From assembly GCA_020637055.1 (NCBI GenBank), contig JACJWR010000003.1, positions 1 to 64,000 on the forward strand: 64,000 nucleotides of DNA, written 5' to 3'. This document shows, in pieces, positions 45,769 through 55,363 of this stretch. Both the position numbers and the translations under genes were made by a program. Each line of letters opens with the position of its first letter. The first letter of the stretch is position 1. The notes below the pieces were generated by a model, which was not told the origin of the DNA, ran no database searches, and saw only the letters and a list, made by a program, of their open reading frames with translations. The stretch is from Actinomycetota bacterium. Its GTDB lineage: Bacteria > Actinomycetota > Actinomycetes > S36-B12 > UBA10799.

Positions 45769-48700
45769 ATGACGGAGATTGTGCAGGCCCCGCTGTCGAG
45801 CGATCCGGTCGTCAACGACATCCTGCAGCGCGGAGTGGATCAAGCCGAGCAGGGGCATCCGCCGGAGGACCGGGTGCGGCTGGCGCGGTTGGTGCGCGAC
45901 TACTTCGCCCACGTGGACCCGGCCGATCTGATCGAACGCGACCCCACCGATCTCGTCGGGATGGTGACTTCGCACCGCCGACTGGCCGCCCAGCGGCTCC
46001 CCGGCGAGGAGAAGTTGGCCGTCTTCACGCCGAGCGTCAACGTCAACGGCTGGTCGTCCGGGCACACCGTGATGCAGGTCGTCATCGACGACATGCCCTT
46101 CCTGGTGGATTCGGTGAGCCTGTCGTTGACCCAGAACGGACACGACCTCCACCTCGTGATCCACCCGCAGTTCCTGGTGAGGCGTGATTCCGACGGCCAA
46201 CTCGAGGAGGTCTACGGTCTGCTGTCGGCTTTCCCGGGCGGATCTGCGCCCGAGGGGGCGATGGCCGAGGCATGGATCTCGCTGGAGATCAACCGGGAGT
46301 CCGATGCCGAGGAGTTGGCGGCGATCGAAGAACGGGCGCGGGAGGCCCTGACCGACGTGTCGCTCGCCGTGCGGGATTGGCCACAGATGCGTGCGATCGC
46401 GCTCGGACTGGCCACTGAACTGCGTGATGATCCGCCGGTGACCGTGCAGCTGGAGGAAGTCGCCGAATCAGCCGAGTTCATCGACTGGTTGGCCGACGAC
46501 CACTTCACCTTCCTCGGCTATCGCGAATACGACCTGTCCGACGACGGGGAGGAACTCATCCCGGTCGCCGGGTCCTCGCTGGGAATCATGCGCGAGGCGA
46601 GTGAGAAATCGACGTCGTTCAGCAAACTCCCGTCGGTGATCCGGGAGCGCGCCCGCGAACCCCACGTCCTGGTGCTGACCAAGGCCAACAGCCGGTCCAT
46701 GGTGCACCGGGCCACCTACCTGGACTATGTCGGCGTCAAGCGATTCGACGCCAACGGCGAGGTGGTGGGGGAGCGGAGGTTCCTGGGCCTCTACACGGGT
46801 TCGGCCTATGCCCAACCGGTCCACCTGATTCCGGTGTTGCGGCAGTTGCAGCAGGAGGTGACGGCCCGGGCCGGGGTGGACGCCAGCTCCCACCGCGGCA
46901 AGGACCTGTTGCACTTCATCGAGACCTACCCGCGCGACGACCTCTTCCAGGTGGACGCCGACGAGTTGTATCGGGTCGGGATCGCGGTGCTCGGCATGCA
47001 GGAGCGGAGGATGGTGCGCGTCTTCGTGCGGCGCGACACCTACAGCCGGTTCGACTCCGTGATGGTGTACCTGCCACGTGACCAATACACCACGACGGTG
47101 CGCCTGAGCATCCAGGCGATCTTGATGGAGACCTTGCACGGCACGTCGGTGGACTACACCACGACGGTGTCGGATTCGGTGCTCGCCAGGCTCAACTTCA
47201 CGATCCGGGTGGCCGCCGAGTTCCGGGACCAGCCGATCGACGTCCCTGCCCTCGAGGCGCGCATCCGCGCCGCCATCCGATCCTGGGACGACGAATTCGG
47301 CGAGGCGCTGGTGCAGGAACTCGGTGAAGAGTCCGCAGCCACGTTGACCTCGAAGTACGTGGCCGGACTGCCGGATTCGTACCGGGAGGACTACACCGCG
47401 CGCGCTGCCGTGGCCGACATCAGGCAGTGGGAGGCGTTGGCGTCCGGCGAAGTGGCGGTCTCGCTGTACGAACCGCTCGACGCTCCTGCTTCGCAACGGC
47501 GGTTCAAACTCTTCCGGGTGGGGCAGCCGGTGACGCTGCTGGAGGTGCTGCCGATCCTCGCGGCCCTCGACGTGGACGTCGTCGATGAACACCCCTACGT
47601 CGTCAGTCGAACCGACGACACCGACGCCTACCTCTACGACTTCGGGCTCACGCTCCGGGGCCACGGGACCCTGCCGGATTTCGCCTCGTTGGCGGATCGG
47701 TTCAGCGAGGCGTTCCTCGCCGCCTTCAACAACCAGGTGGATCCGGATGCCACGCTCGGTCTGGTGACCAGGGCCGGCTTGACCTGGCGGCAGGCCTCGT
47801 ACGTGCAGGCATGGGTGCGCTACTCCCACCAGATCGGATCCCGATTCAGTTTCCGATCGGTGGCGACGGCGCTGCTCACGCATCCCCGATTTGTGCAGCT
47901 GCTGGTGAAGTGGTTCGAGGAACGGTTCGACCCAGACCTGGGCGATTCCGGCGTGGCCGTGGATGCCGATCGGCGGGAGCGCTCGGATCTGGTTGCGGTG
48001 CAACTGGCGGCCGAGCTCGATGCCGTGCTCAACCTCGACACCGATCGCATCCTGCGCGGACTGATCGAGATCGTGGGTGCGATCCTGCGCACCAACGTGT
48101 TCCAGCGCGTCGGTGCGCGCGCCTCGGATGCGCAGGTGGGCAAACCGTGGCTCTCCTTCAAGATCAATCCGCGGGCGATCGAGAACATGCCGGAGCCGCG
48201 ACCGCAGTACGAGATCTGGGTGAACTCGCCCCGGACCGCCGGTGTGCACCTGCGATTCGGTTCCGTGGCGCGCGGAGGCCTGCGCTGGAGCGACCGCCGG
48301 GACGACTTCCGCACCGAGGTGTTGGGCCTGGTGAAGGCGCAGGAGGTCAAGAACGCCGTGATCGTCCCGGTCGGGTCGAAGGGTGGCTTCGTGGTGCGGC
48401 AGCCGGTGGAGGATGCCAGCCGGGAGGAGATCGCCGCACAGGGTCGCGCGTGCTACACCGAGTTCATCTCCGGATTGTTGGATCTCACCGACAACCGTGT
48501 GGCCGGGGAGATCGTCCCGCCGGAGCGCACCGTGCGCTGGGACGACGACGACTCGTACCTGGTGGTCGCTGCGGACAAGGGCACGGCGACGTTCTCCGAC
48601 CTGGCCAATTCCATCTCGGCGTCCTACGGTTTCTGGCTCGGCGATGCGTTCGCCTCCGGTGGCTCGGACGGCTATGACCACAAGGCCATGGGCATCACCG

Positions 48701-50685
48701 CACGCGGGGCGTGGGAGTCGGTGAAGCGGCATTTCCGCGAACTCGGGATGGACGTGCAGACCGAACCCTTCACCGTGGTGGGTATCGGCGACATGAGCGG
48801 CGACGTGTTCGGCAACGGGATGCTGTTGAGCACGCAGATCAGGCTGGTCGCCGCATTCGACCACCGGCACATCTTCCTCGACCCCGATCCCGACCCGGCG
48901 GTGTCGTTCGCCGAGCGCAAGCGGCTGTTCGAGTTGCCGCGATCGAGTTGGGCGGATTACGACCGGAGCCTCATCAGCCCGGGCGGCGGGGTGTTCGCCC
49001 GGACCGAGAAGTGGATCGAGATCGGACCGCAATTGCGTGACGCACTCGGTATCGCCGCCGAAGTCGAGCGGATGTCGCCGCCGGACGTGCTGCGGGCCAT
49101 CCTGCAGGCGCCGGTGGATCTGTTGTGGAACGGCGGCATCGGAACCTACGTCAAGGGCAGCAGCGAGACCGATCAGCAGGTCGGCGACAAGGCCAACGAC
49201 GCAATTCGCATCAACGGCGACCAGGTTCGCGCACGGGTCGTCGGAGAAGGTGGAAACCTCGGCTTGACCCAACTGGGCCGGATTGAAGCGGCGCTCAGCG
49301 GGGTGGCGCTGAACACCGATGCGGTGGACAACTCCGCCGGAGTGGATTGCTCCGACCACGAGGTGAACATCAAGATCGCCCTGGATCGCGTCGTGAACGA
49401 GGGCGATTTGACCACCAAGCAGCGCAACGCCCTGCTGGTGCAGATGACCGACGACGTCGCCGACCTGGTGCTCGCCGACAACTACGAGCAGAACGTGTTG
49501 CTCGGCAACGCCCGGGTGCAGTCGGCGCTCATGTTGCCGGTGCACGCCCGGATGATGCGCCGGATGGAACTCGAGGGACTGCTCGACCGGGCGTTGGAGT
49601 ACCTGCCGAGCGAAGACGACATCAGCACCCTGCGCGACGAGGACCGGGGCATGACCTCGCCCGAGTTCTGCACCCTGATGGCCTATTCCAAGAACTACCT
49701 CACCCGCCAACTGAACGAGTCCGACCTCGCCTCCGATCCGTTCTACTCCGACCTGCTGCTGGGGTACTTCCCGGAGCCGATGGTGGACAGGTATCCGGCC
49801 GCCATCGAAGACCATCCGCTGCGGCGGGAGATCATCTCGACGATGGTCGCCAACTCGATGATCAACCGGGGAGGCATCACCTTCGCCTACCGCGCGAACG
49901 AGGAGACGGGTGCCTCGGCGCCCGAACTGGCGCGGGCCTACTCGGTGAGCCGCGCGGTCTTCGACCTTCCGTCCTACTGGGCGCGGATCGAGGCACTGGA
50001 CAACATCGCGCCGACGACGGCCCAGGCCGCCCTCCACCTCGAGGTGAGGAGGCTGCTGGATCGCTCAACCCGTTGGTTCCTCACCACCCGCGGCGGGCGA
50101 CTCGACGTCCGCGGTGAGATCGAGCGGTTCGCCGAGCCGGTGCAGCGGGTGGCGCCGTTGGTCGCCGGGATGCTGGTCGGCGACGAAGCGCTTCGGTTGG
50201 AGCGTCGTTCCGCTGAATTCGCCGACCTCGGTGCGCCTCCCGAACTCGCCCATGACGTCGCGGTGCTGCTCGATGTGTTCAGCCTGCTCGACACCGTGCA
50301 GGTCGCAGCCAAATACGACGAGGATCCGGTGGCGGTGACCCAGTTGTACTTCGCGCTCAGCGAACGGTTCGCCGTGGACCGGCTGCTCAACCAGATCACC
50401 GGCTTGCGTCGCGACGACCGGTGGGATGCGCTGGCGCGGTCCTCGCTGCGCAGCGACCTCTACGGTGCACTGGCCGGGCTCACCGCGCGCGTGCTCCGGC
50501 AGACCCCGCAGGGTGGCGAGCCGGCCGAGCGGATCGCCGAGTGGGAGGCGGCCAACGCCGAGGGGCAGGCCCGGGCGAGGGCGACCCTCACCGAGATCGT
50601 GGAGTCGGGCTCGCAGAGTCTGGCGACGATCTCGGTGGCACTGCGGGTGATCCGCACACTCGTCTACCAGGGCACCGGTGAATAG
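45769..50685 (+). CDS. gdh: NAD-specific glutamate dehydrogenase, large (180-kDa) type
   Basis: 1638 residues, the size of the L-GDH family. N-terminal ACT-like regulatory regions (VMQVVIDDMPFLVDSVSLSL) precede the catalytic part with the substrate lysine region GLRWSDRRDDFRTEVLGLVKAQEVKNAVIVPVGSKGG and the GNGM motif (SGDVFGNGM). It deaminates glutamate to 2-oxoglutarate with NAD. A 1189-codon open frame on the opposite strand is a shadow of codon bias. The gene follows pruA on the same strand, which links proline and glutamate catabolism. Confidence 0.94.
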   Translation: MTEIVQAPLSSDPVVNDILQRGVDQAEQGHPPEDRVRLARLVRDYFAHVDPADLIERDPTDLVGMVTSHRRLAAQRLPGEEKLAVFTPSVNVNGWSSGHTVMQVVIDDMPFLVDSVSLSLTQNGHDLHLVIHPQFLVRRDSDGQLEEVYGLLSAFPGGSAPEGAMAEAWISLEINRESDAEELAAIEERAREALTDVSLAVRDWPQMRAIALGLATELRDDPPVTVQLEEVAESAEFIDWLADDHFTFLGYREYDLSDDGEELIPVAGSSLGIMREASEKSTSFSKLPSVIRERAREPHVLVLTKANSRSMVHRATYLDYVGVKRFDANGEVVGERRFLGLYTGSAYAQPVHLIPVLRQLQQEVTARAGVDASSHRGKDLLHFIETYPRDDLFQVDADELYRVGIAVLGMQERRMVRVFVRRDTYSRFDSVMVYLPRDQYTTTVRLSIQAILMETLHGTSVDYTTTVSDSVLARLNFTIRVAAEFRDQPIDVPALEARIRAAIRSWDDEFGEALVQELGEESAATLTSKYVAGLPDSYREDYTARAAVADIRQWEALASGEVAVSLYEPLDAPASQRRFKLFRVGQPVTLLEVLPILAALDVDVVDEHPYVVSRTDDTDAYLYDFGLTLRGHGTLPDFASLADRFSEAFLAAFNNQVDPDATLGLVTRAGLTWRQASYVQAWVRYSHQIGSRFSFRSVATALLTHPRFVQLLVKWFEERFDPDLGDSGVAVDADRRERSDLVAVQLAAELDAVLNLDTDRILRGLIEIVGAILRTNVFQRVGARASDAQVGKPWLSFKINPRAIENMPEPRPQYEIWVNSPRTAGVHLRFGSVARGGLRWSDRRDDFRTEVLGLVKAQEVKNAVIVPVGSKGGFVVRQPVEDASREEIAAQGRACYTEFISGLLDLTDNRVAGEIVPPERTVRWDDDDSYLVVAADKGTATFSDLANSISASYGFWLGDAFASGGSDGYDHKAMGITARGAWESVKRHFRELGMDVQTEPFTVVGIGDMSGDVFGNGMLLSTQIRLVAAFDHRHIFLDPDPDPAVSFAERKRLFELPRSSWADYDRSLISPGGGVFARTEKWIEIGPQLRDALGIAAEVERMSPPDVLRAILQAPVDLLWNGGIGTYVKGSSETDQQVGDKANDAIRINGDQVRARVVGEGGNLGLTQLGRIEAALSGVALNTDAVDNSAGVDCSDHEVNIKIALDRVVNEGDLTTKQRNALLVQMTDDVADLVLADNYEQNVLLGNARVQSALMLPVHARMMRRMELEGLLDRALEYLPSEDDISTLRDEDRGMTSPEFCTLMAYSKNYLTRQLNESDLASDPFYSDLLLGYFPEPMVDRYPAAIEDHPLRREIISTMVANSMINRGGITFAYRANEETGASAPELARAYSVSRAVFDLPSYWARIEALDNIAPTTAQAALHLEVRRLLDRSTRWFLTTRGGRLDVRGEIERFAEPVQRVAPLVAGMLVGDEALRLERRSAEFADLGAPPELAHDVAVLLDVFSLLDTVQVAAKYDEDPVAVTQLYFALSERFAVDRLLNQITGLRRDDRWDALARSSLRSDLYGALAGLTARVLRQTPQGGEPAERIAEWEAANAEGQARARATLTEIVESGSQSLATISVALRVIRTLVYQGTGE

Positions 50686-50689
50686 CCGA

Positions 50690-50695
50690 TACCCT
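50690..50695 (+). promoter_or_regulatory. -10 element TACCCT, leaderless spacing (prfB)
   Basis: TACCCT ends 7 nt before the GTG of prfB at 50703; the spacer contains no good ribosome site. Confidence 0.5.
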
Positions 50696-50702
50696 GGCAG
50701 GT

Positions 50703-51815
50703 GTGAATCCTGAGTTGGCTGACGAGATCGCGGAACTGAGTTCCACGCTGGCAGGTGTGGAGTCGGTGCTCGATCTGCCGGGCATGCGCGACGACATCTC
50801 GATGTTGGAGTCGGAGGCGTCTGCCCCCGACCTGTGGGACGATCCCGCCCACGCCCAACAGGTGACATCCAAGCTCTCGCTGCTGCAGGCGGAGGTTCGC
50901 AAGGTGTCCTCGTTGCGCGAGCGGATGGCCGACCTGCCGGTGATGTTCGAGTTGGCCGAAGCGGAGGACGACGCCGACACCCTCGCCGAGGCCGAGGCCG
51001 AACTCGCCGACCTGCACAGCGCCGTGGCCGCCCTGGAGGTGCGCACCTTGCTCTCCGGCGAGTACGACCAGCGGGATGCGCTGGTCACCATCCGATCCGG
51101 AGCCGGCGGTGTTGATGCTGCCGACTGGGCCGAGATGCTGATGCGGATGTATCTGCGCTACTGCGAGAACAAGGACTGGTCGGTGGAGGTGTACGACACG
51201 TCCTACGCCGAGGAGGCCGGGCTCAAGTCCGCGACGTTCAAGGTGTCGGGCCCCTACGCCTACGGCACCCTGTCGGTGGAACAAGGTACCCATCGGTTGG
51301 TGCGCATCTCGCCGTTCGACAACCAGGCCCGGCGACAGACCTCGTTCGCCGAGGTCGAGGTGATCCCGGTGGTCGAACAGACGGAGTCGGTTCAGATCGC
51401 CGACGACGAACTCCGCGTGGACGTCTACCGCTCGTCCGGCCCGGGCGGGCAGGGAGTCAACACCACCGACTCCGCCGTGCGGCTCACCCACATTCCGACC
51501 GGCATCGTGGTGTCCTGCCAGAACGAGCGTTCGCAGTTGCAGAACAAGGCGACCGCGATGGCGGTGCTGCAGGCGAAGCTGCTGGAACTGCGTCGGCAGG
51601 AGGAACGGGCCAAGATCGATGCGCTCAAGGGCGACACCGCCGGCTCGTGGGGCAACCAGATGCGCTCCTATGTGCTGCATCCCTACCAGATGGTCAAAGA
51701 TCTGCGCACCGAGACCGAGACCGGCAACGTGACCGCGGTGCTCGACGGCGACCTCGACGCCTTCGTCGAAGCCGGGATCCGTTGGCGACGCTCGTCCACA
51801 CCCGGGCGGTCATGA
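50703..51815 (+). CDS. prfB: Peptide chain release factor 2
   Basis: 370 residues. The stop-codon reader SPF (RISPFDNQ) and the catalytic GGQ (GPGGQGVN) are intact, and the protein is full length. There is no in-frame TGA near the start and hence no programmed +1 frameshift, unlike in E. coli. It begins the conserved prfB-ftsE-ftsX-hydrolase-smpB block. Confidence 0.96.
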   Translation: MNPELADEIAELSSTLAGVESVLDLPGMRDDISMLESEASAPDLWDDPAHAQQVTSKLSLLQAEVRKVSSLRERMADLPVMFELAEAEDDADTLAEAEAELADLHSAVAALEVRTLLSGEYDQRDALVTIRSGAGGVDAADWAEMLMRMYLRYCENKDWSVEVYDTSYAEEAGLKSATFKVSGPYAYGTLSVEQGTHRLVRISPFDNQARRQTSFAEVEVIPVVEQTESVQIADDELRVDVYRSSGPGGQGVNTTDSAVRLTHIPTGIVVSCQNERSQLQNKATAMAVLQAKLLELRRQEERAKIDALKGDTAGSWGNQMRSYVLHPYQMVKDLRTETETGNVTAVLDGDLDAFVEAGIRWRRSSTPGRS

Positions 51816-51839
51816 CGCCAGATTCGGCGTGTCGGGTCA

Positions 51840-51845
51840 TAGGCT
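51840..51845 (+). promoter_or_regulatory. -10 element TAGGCT, leaderless spacing (ftsE)
   Basis: TAGGCT ends 6 nt before the ATG of ftsE at 51852, implying its own promoter after prfB. Confidence 0.5.
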
Positions 51846-51851
51846 GAGGCC

Positions 51852-52619
51852 ATGACCAGCCCTAGTGTGGCGCGAATGGGAAGAGCACGACGATCGCGGA
51901 ACTCCGCCGGAGTGGATGTCACCGGCGCAATCATCAGGTTTCAGCACGTCACGAAGAGATACCGCCGGCAGATGTCGCCTGCCCTGCTGGACGTCACGTG
52001 TGCCGTGCATCCGGGGGAGTTCGTCTTCCTGGTCGGGCCCTCCGGCTCGGGCAAGTCGACGTTCATGCGGTTGATCCTGCGGGAGGACACCCCCTCGGCG
52101 GGTCAGGTGATGGTCGCCGGCAAGGACGTCGCGGCGATGCGCAGTTGGCGGGTGCCCAAACTGCGGCGGTCGATCGGCACCGTGTTCCAGGACTTCCGAC
52201 TTCTGCCCAACAAGAATGTCTACGAGAACGTCGCCTTCGCGCTCGAGGTCATCGGCAAGTCCCGTAGCCAGATCAAGATGGCGGTGCCGGAGACGCTGGA
52301 GTTGGTGGGTCTGTCGGACAAGGCGGACCGGCGACCCCACGAGTTGTCCGGCGGCGAGCAGCAGCGGGTGGCGATTGCGCGGGCTTTCGTCAACCGGCCC
52401 ACGATCGTCATCGCCGACGAGCCCACCGGAAACCTCGACCCGGCCACCTCCATCGGAATCATGCGACTGCTCGACCGGATCAACCGCACCGGCACGACCG
52501 TCCTGATGGCCACCCACGACGCGGCGATCGTCGACCAGATGCGCAAACGTGTGATCGAACTCGATGAGGGACGGGTCGTGCGCGACCACGTCCGAGGTGT
52601 CTACGGAAGTTACCGGTAG
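51852..52619 (+). CDS. ftsE: Cell-division ATP-binding protein FtsE
   Basis: 255 residues of the ABC ATPase family. Walker A is GPSGSGKST, the signature LSGGEQQRVAIARA, and Walker B VIADEPTGNLDP. FtsE has FtsX as its membrane partner, and ATP hydrolysis switches on a peptidoglycan hydrolase. About 25 residues before FQHVTKRY are extra compared with other FtsE. A start at a later codon is possible, but the -10 element favours this one. Confidence 0.95.
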   Translation: MTSPSVARMGRARRSRNSAGVDVTGAIIRFQHVTKRYRRQMSPALLDVTCAVHPGEFVFLVGPSGSGKSTFMRLILREDTPSAGQVMVAGKDVAAMRSWRVPKLRRSIGTVFQDFRLLPNKNVYENVAFALEVIGKSRSQIKMAVPETLELVGLSDKADRRPHELSGGEQQRVAIARAFVNRPTIVIADEPTGNLDPATSIGIMRLLDRINRTGTTVLMATHDAAIVDQMRKRVIELDEGRVVRDHVRGVYGSYR

Positions 52620-52624
52620 CAATC

Positions 52625-53527
52625 ATGAGAATCCGATTCATCAGTTCGGAAGTGTTCGCCGGGCTGTTCCGCAATGTGACCATGACGATTGCGGTCATCC
52701 TGACCGTTGCCGTGTCCTTGACCCTGTTCGGCACCGGCCTGCTGGTGCGGGCTCAGGTGAACACGATGAAGGACTTCTGGTACGACAAGGTCGAGGTCTC
52801 GGTGTTCCTCTGCGGGGCCAATTCCGATCCGGGTATCTGCCCGGAGCCGATCACGGACACCCAACGGTCCGAACTGCAGGCCGCCTTGGAGAACTCCTCG
52901 CTGGTCGAGCAGGTCTACTACGAATCCTCCGAGGAAGCCTTCGGCCGATTCCAGGAGCAATTCGCCAATTCGCCGATCCTGGAGAACGTGACGGCGGCCG
53001 CACTTCCCGAATCCTTCCGCATCAAGCTCTACAACCCCGAGGACTATCCGGCGATCGCGAACGCGCTGTCCGACGCCGCCGGCGTCGAGGTGGTGCGAGA
53101 TCAGAAGCGGTTGCTGGACAACTTCTTCACGGTGCTCAACGGCATGCAGGCGTTGGCGCTCGGGGTGTCGGCGGCGATGTTGGTGGTGACCGTGCTGTTG
53201 GTCGCCAACACCATGCGGGTCTCTGCTTTCAGCCGCCGCCGGGAGACCGGAATCATGAAACTCGTCGGCGCCAGCAACTACTACATCCGGCTGCCGTTCC
53301 TGCTCGAAGCGGGGATCGCGGCCGCAGTGGGCGGGATCATAGCGTCCGGAGCCCTTATCGGTCTCAAAGTTTTCCTCATTGATCGGGTGCTTTCCCCGAC
53401 GTTCCAATTCACCGCTTTCATCGGCTGGTCGGATATCCACAGAGTTTTGCCAATCGTCCTCGCGACCGGGATTTCTTTGGCAGTCTTGGCAGCGTTCTTC
53501 GCAATTCGGAGATACCTGAAGGTGTAG
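52625..53527 (+). CDS. ftsX: Cell-division membrane protein FtsX
   Basis: 300 residues: N-terminal membrane segment (about 16-40), an extracytoplasmic domain (about 45-165) with two cysteines in SVFLCGANSDPGICPEP, and three further membrane segments near the C-terminus (from about 173). The RRETGIMKLVGAS loop is typical of FtsX. The extracellular domain recruits the hydrolase encoded next. It starts 5 nt after the ftsE stop. Confidence 0.95.
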   Translation: MRIRFISSEVFAGLFRNVTMTIAVILTVAVSLTLFGTGLLVRAQVNTMKDFWYDKVEVSVFLCGANSDPGICPEPITDTQRSELQAALENSSLVEQVYYESSEEAFGRFQEQFANSPILENVTAAALPESFRIKLYNPEDYPAIANALSDAAGVEVVRDQKRLLDNFFTVLNGMQALALGVSAAMLVVTVLLVANTMRVSAFSRRRETGIMKLVGASNYYIRLPFLLEAGIAAAVGGIIASGALIGLKVFLIDRVLSPTFQFTAFIGWSDIHRVLPIVLATGISLAVLAAFFAIRRYLKV

Positions 53528-53582
53528 TCCAACCGCGGTTCACGACCTTCAGGTGGCAATGTCCCCTGCTCCTGGAGGTCGA

Positions 53583-55265
53583 ATGTTCCGCCGCAACTCG
53601 CGAGTTATCGCGACCGTCGTGGCTGTGTCTGTTTCCGGCGCAGTACTGGCGGCGATGGCACCGGCAGGAGCCAGCCCCGCGAGTCCTGCAGCCGACTACG
53701 ACCTGTGGGGGGCGATGGACACTGCGACCGACCAGCTCGACGCACTCTCCGGCGAGGTGGTGGCGGCGCAGGCGGCGCTGAGCGAGGCCGAAGGAGCCCT
53801 GCCAGCGGCCCAAGCGGAGTTCAACGATGCGCAGGCGGCCTTGGGCGCCGCCCAGGCGGAAGAGGCTGCGGCGTCGGCTGCGCTGCAAAAGGCCGAGGCG
53901 GACGTTGCGGCGACGAAGGCCGAGATCGAGCAGACCCGCGCCAAGATCGAGCAGCTCAAGGGGGAACTGGGCAACTTCGCGCGTGAGGTCTACACCAGTG
54001 GGAGCGGCGAGTTGGCCGAACTGAGCGTGGTGCTGGGGACTCAGGACCTCGACGACTTCGCCACCGGCCTCGAATCGATCGAGAAGGTCAGTCGCGGCAA
54101 GAACGCGTCGGTGGATGAGTTCACCGAAACCAAGCAGAAACTCGACTCGGCCCTGGTCGGGCTGGAAGAACTCGAAGCCCAGGCGCAGGTCCGCCGCCAG
54201 GCGGCCGCTGCGGCCGTCAGCGCCGCCGAGGCTGCCACGTCGCGGGCCGCCAACGCCAAGGCGTCGTTGGAGTCGCTGGTCGTGCAGCGCACCCAGGCCA
54301 TCGGTGTGATCGAGGGCGAACGGACGGCGGTGCGCCAGCAGTACGACGACCTCAAGGCGGCACAGGAGGAGATCGAGAGCACACTCCGCGAGCGCGAGGC
54401 CGAACGCCAGCGCGTGTTGGCCGAACAGGCGCGGCGGGCCCTGGAGGAGAAGATCGCCCGCGAGGCTGCCGAAGCGGCAGCGAGAGAAGCCGCAGCACAA
54501 GCCGCCGCCGAAGCGGAGCGCGCTGCTGCGGAGGCCCAGCGGCAAGCCCAGGCCCAGGCCGCAGCGGCCGCAGCGGAAGCCCAACGTCAGGCAGAGGCTG
54601 CCGCGGCACAGGCAGCTGCCGAGCAGGCTGCGGCCCAGCAGGCCGCCCAGCAGGCGGCGGCGGACGAAGCAGCGGCCATCGAGGCGTATCGCACTGCGGT
54701 CGCTGCAGAGGTGGCGCGCCAACAGGCTGCGGAAGCCACCTACGCCGCCGAGCAGGCCGCAGCCGCGGCAGCAGCCGACATCCCCAGTTTCGCCTCCGAG
54801 CCGAGTCCGGGCTTTGCGCCCGAGCCTTCGCAGGCGCCCGCAACCTCCGGCAGCGGGTGGGTCTACCCGGTGGCCGGCGGCTACATGAGCAGTCCGCCAG
54901 GGCCGCGGTCGCACCCGGCCTACGGATATTGGTCGTGCCACAAGGGAGAGGACGTCGCCGCACCGCTGGGTACGCCGATCATGGCCGCCAGGTCCGGCAC
55001 AGTCATCTCCGCCGGCTGGAACAGCGGCGGCTACGGCAACATGACGATCATCGACCACGGCGACGGCACCACGAGCCTCTACGCCCACCAGAACTCGATC
55101 TCGGTCTACAGCGGACAGTACGTCTCAGGCGGCCAGGTGATCGGCTACGTGGGAAGCACCGGGGACAGCACCGGACCCCACCTGCACTTCGAGATCCTCG
55201 TCGGGGGAGTGGCCTACATGCCATCCGGGTGGTTCGGCGGCGCCTACGGCCCGGTTCCCTGCTGA
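53583..55265 (+). CDS. Secreted M23 peptidoglycan hydrolase with long coiled coil
   Basis: 560 residues. A signal peptide (about 1-30) is followed by about 380 residues of coiled coil very rich in Ala, Gln and Glu, a Pro/Ser linker, and an M23 (LytM) domain. The zinc ligands are intact: HxxxD at His453/Asp457 (CHKGEDVAAPLG) and HLH at 533-535. Its place right after ftsX and its coiled-coil arm point to FtsEX-activated septal hydrolysis, as with EnvC or PcsB. A GGAGG lies 6 nt before the ATG. Confidence 0.9.
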   Translation: MFRRNSRVIATVVAVSVSGAVLAAMAPAGASPASPAADYDLWGAMDTATDQLDALSGEVVAAQAALSEAEGALPAAQAEFNDAQAALGAAQAEEAAASAALQKAEADVAATKAEIEQTRAKIEQLKGELGNFAREVYTSGSGELAELSVVLGTQDLDDFATGLESIEKVSRGKNASVDEFTETKQKLDSALVGLEELEAQAQVRRQAAAAAVSAAEAATSRAANAKASLESLVVQRTQAIGVIEGERTAVRQQYDDLKAAQEEIESTLREREAERQRVLAEQARRALEEKIAREAAEAAAREAAAQAAAEAERAAAEAQRQAQAQAAAAAAEAQRQAEAAAAQAAAEQAAAQQAAQQAAADEAAAIEAYRTAVAAEVARQQAAEATYAAEQAAAAAAADIPSFASEPSPGFAPEPSQAPATSGSGWVYPVAGGYMSSPPGPRSHPAYGYWSCHKGEDVAAPLGTPIMAARSGTVISAGWNSGGYGNMTIIDHGDGTTSLYAHQNSISVYSGQYVSGGQVIGYVGSTGDSTGPHLHFEILVGGVAYMPSGWFGGAYGPVPC

Positions 55266-55301
55266 GCCGCTGACGGCGGCGCACTCGCGTCCGCAGCCGG
55301 T

Positions 55302-55330
55302 GTTCAGGCCTCGGTGCCCAAGGCCTGAAC
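55302..55330. terminator. Hairpin between the M23 hydrolase gene and smpB
   Basis: A 10-bp stem (55302-55311 with 55321-55330) and a 9-nt loop lie 37 nt after the hydrolase stop. No T tract follows. Confidence 0.45.
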
Positions 55331-55349
55331 TCGCCCGCAGCCGTCCGAG

Positions 55350-55355
55350 TACGCT
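55350..55355 (+). promoter_or_regulatory. -10 element TACGCT near smpB
   Basis: TACGCT ends 8 nt before the GTG of smpB at 55364, compatible with a leaderless or nearly leaderless message. Confidence 0.4.
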
Positions 55356-55363
55356 TGGGGACC

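Noticed and set aside
46468..50037. A 1189-codon open frame antisense to gdh
   Set aside because: It is the mirror of codon bias in a high-GC gene; the protein is His/Arg/Val-rich without any domain, and the sense strand encodes a complete glutamate dehydrogenase.
50703..50800. Programmed frameshift in prfB
   Set aside because: No in-frame TGA and no CTTTGA-like slip site near the start; the gene reads through in one frame.
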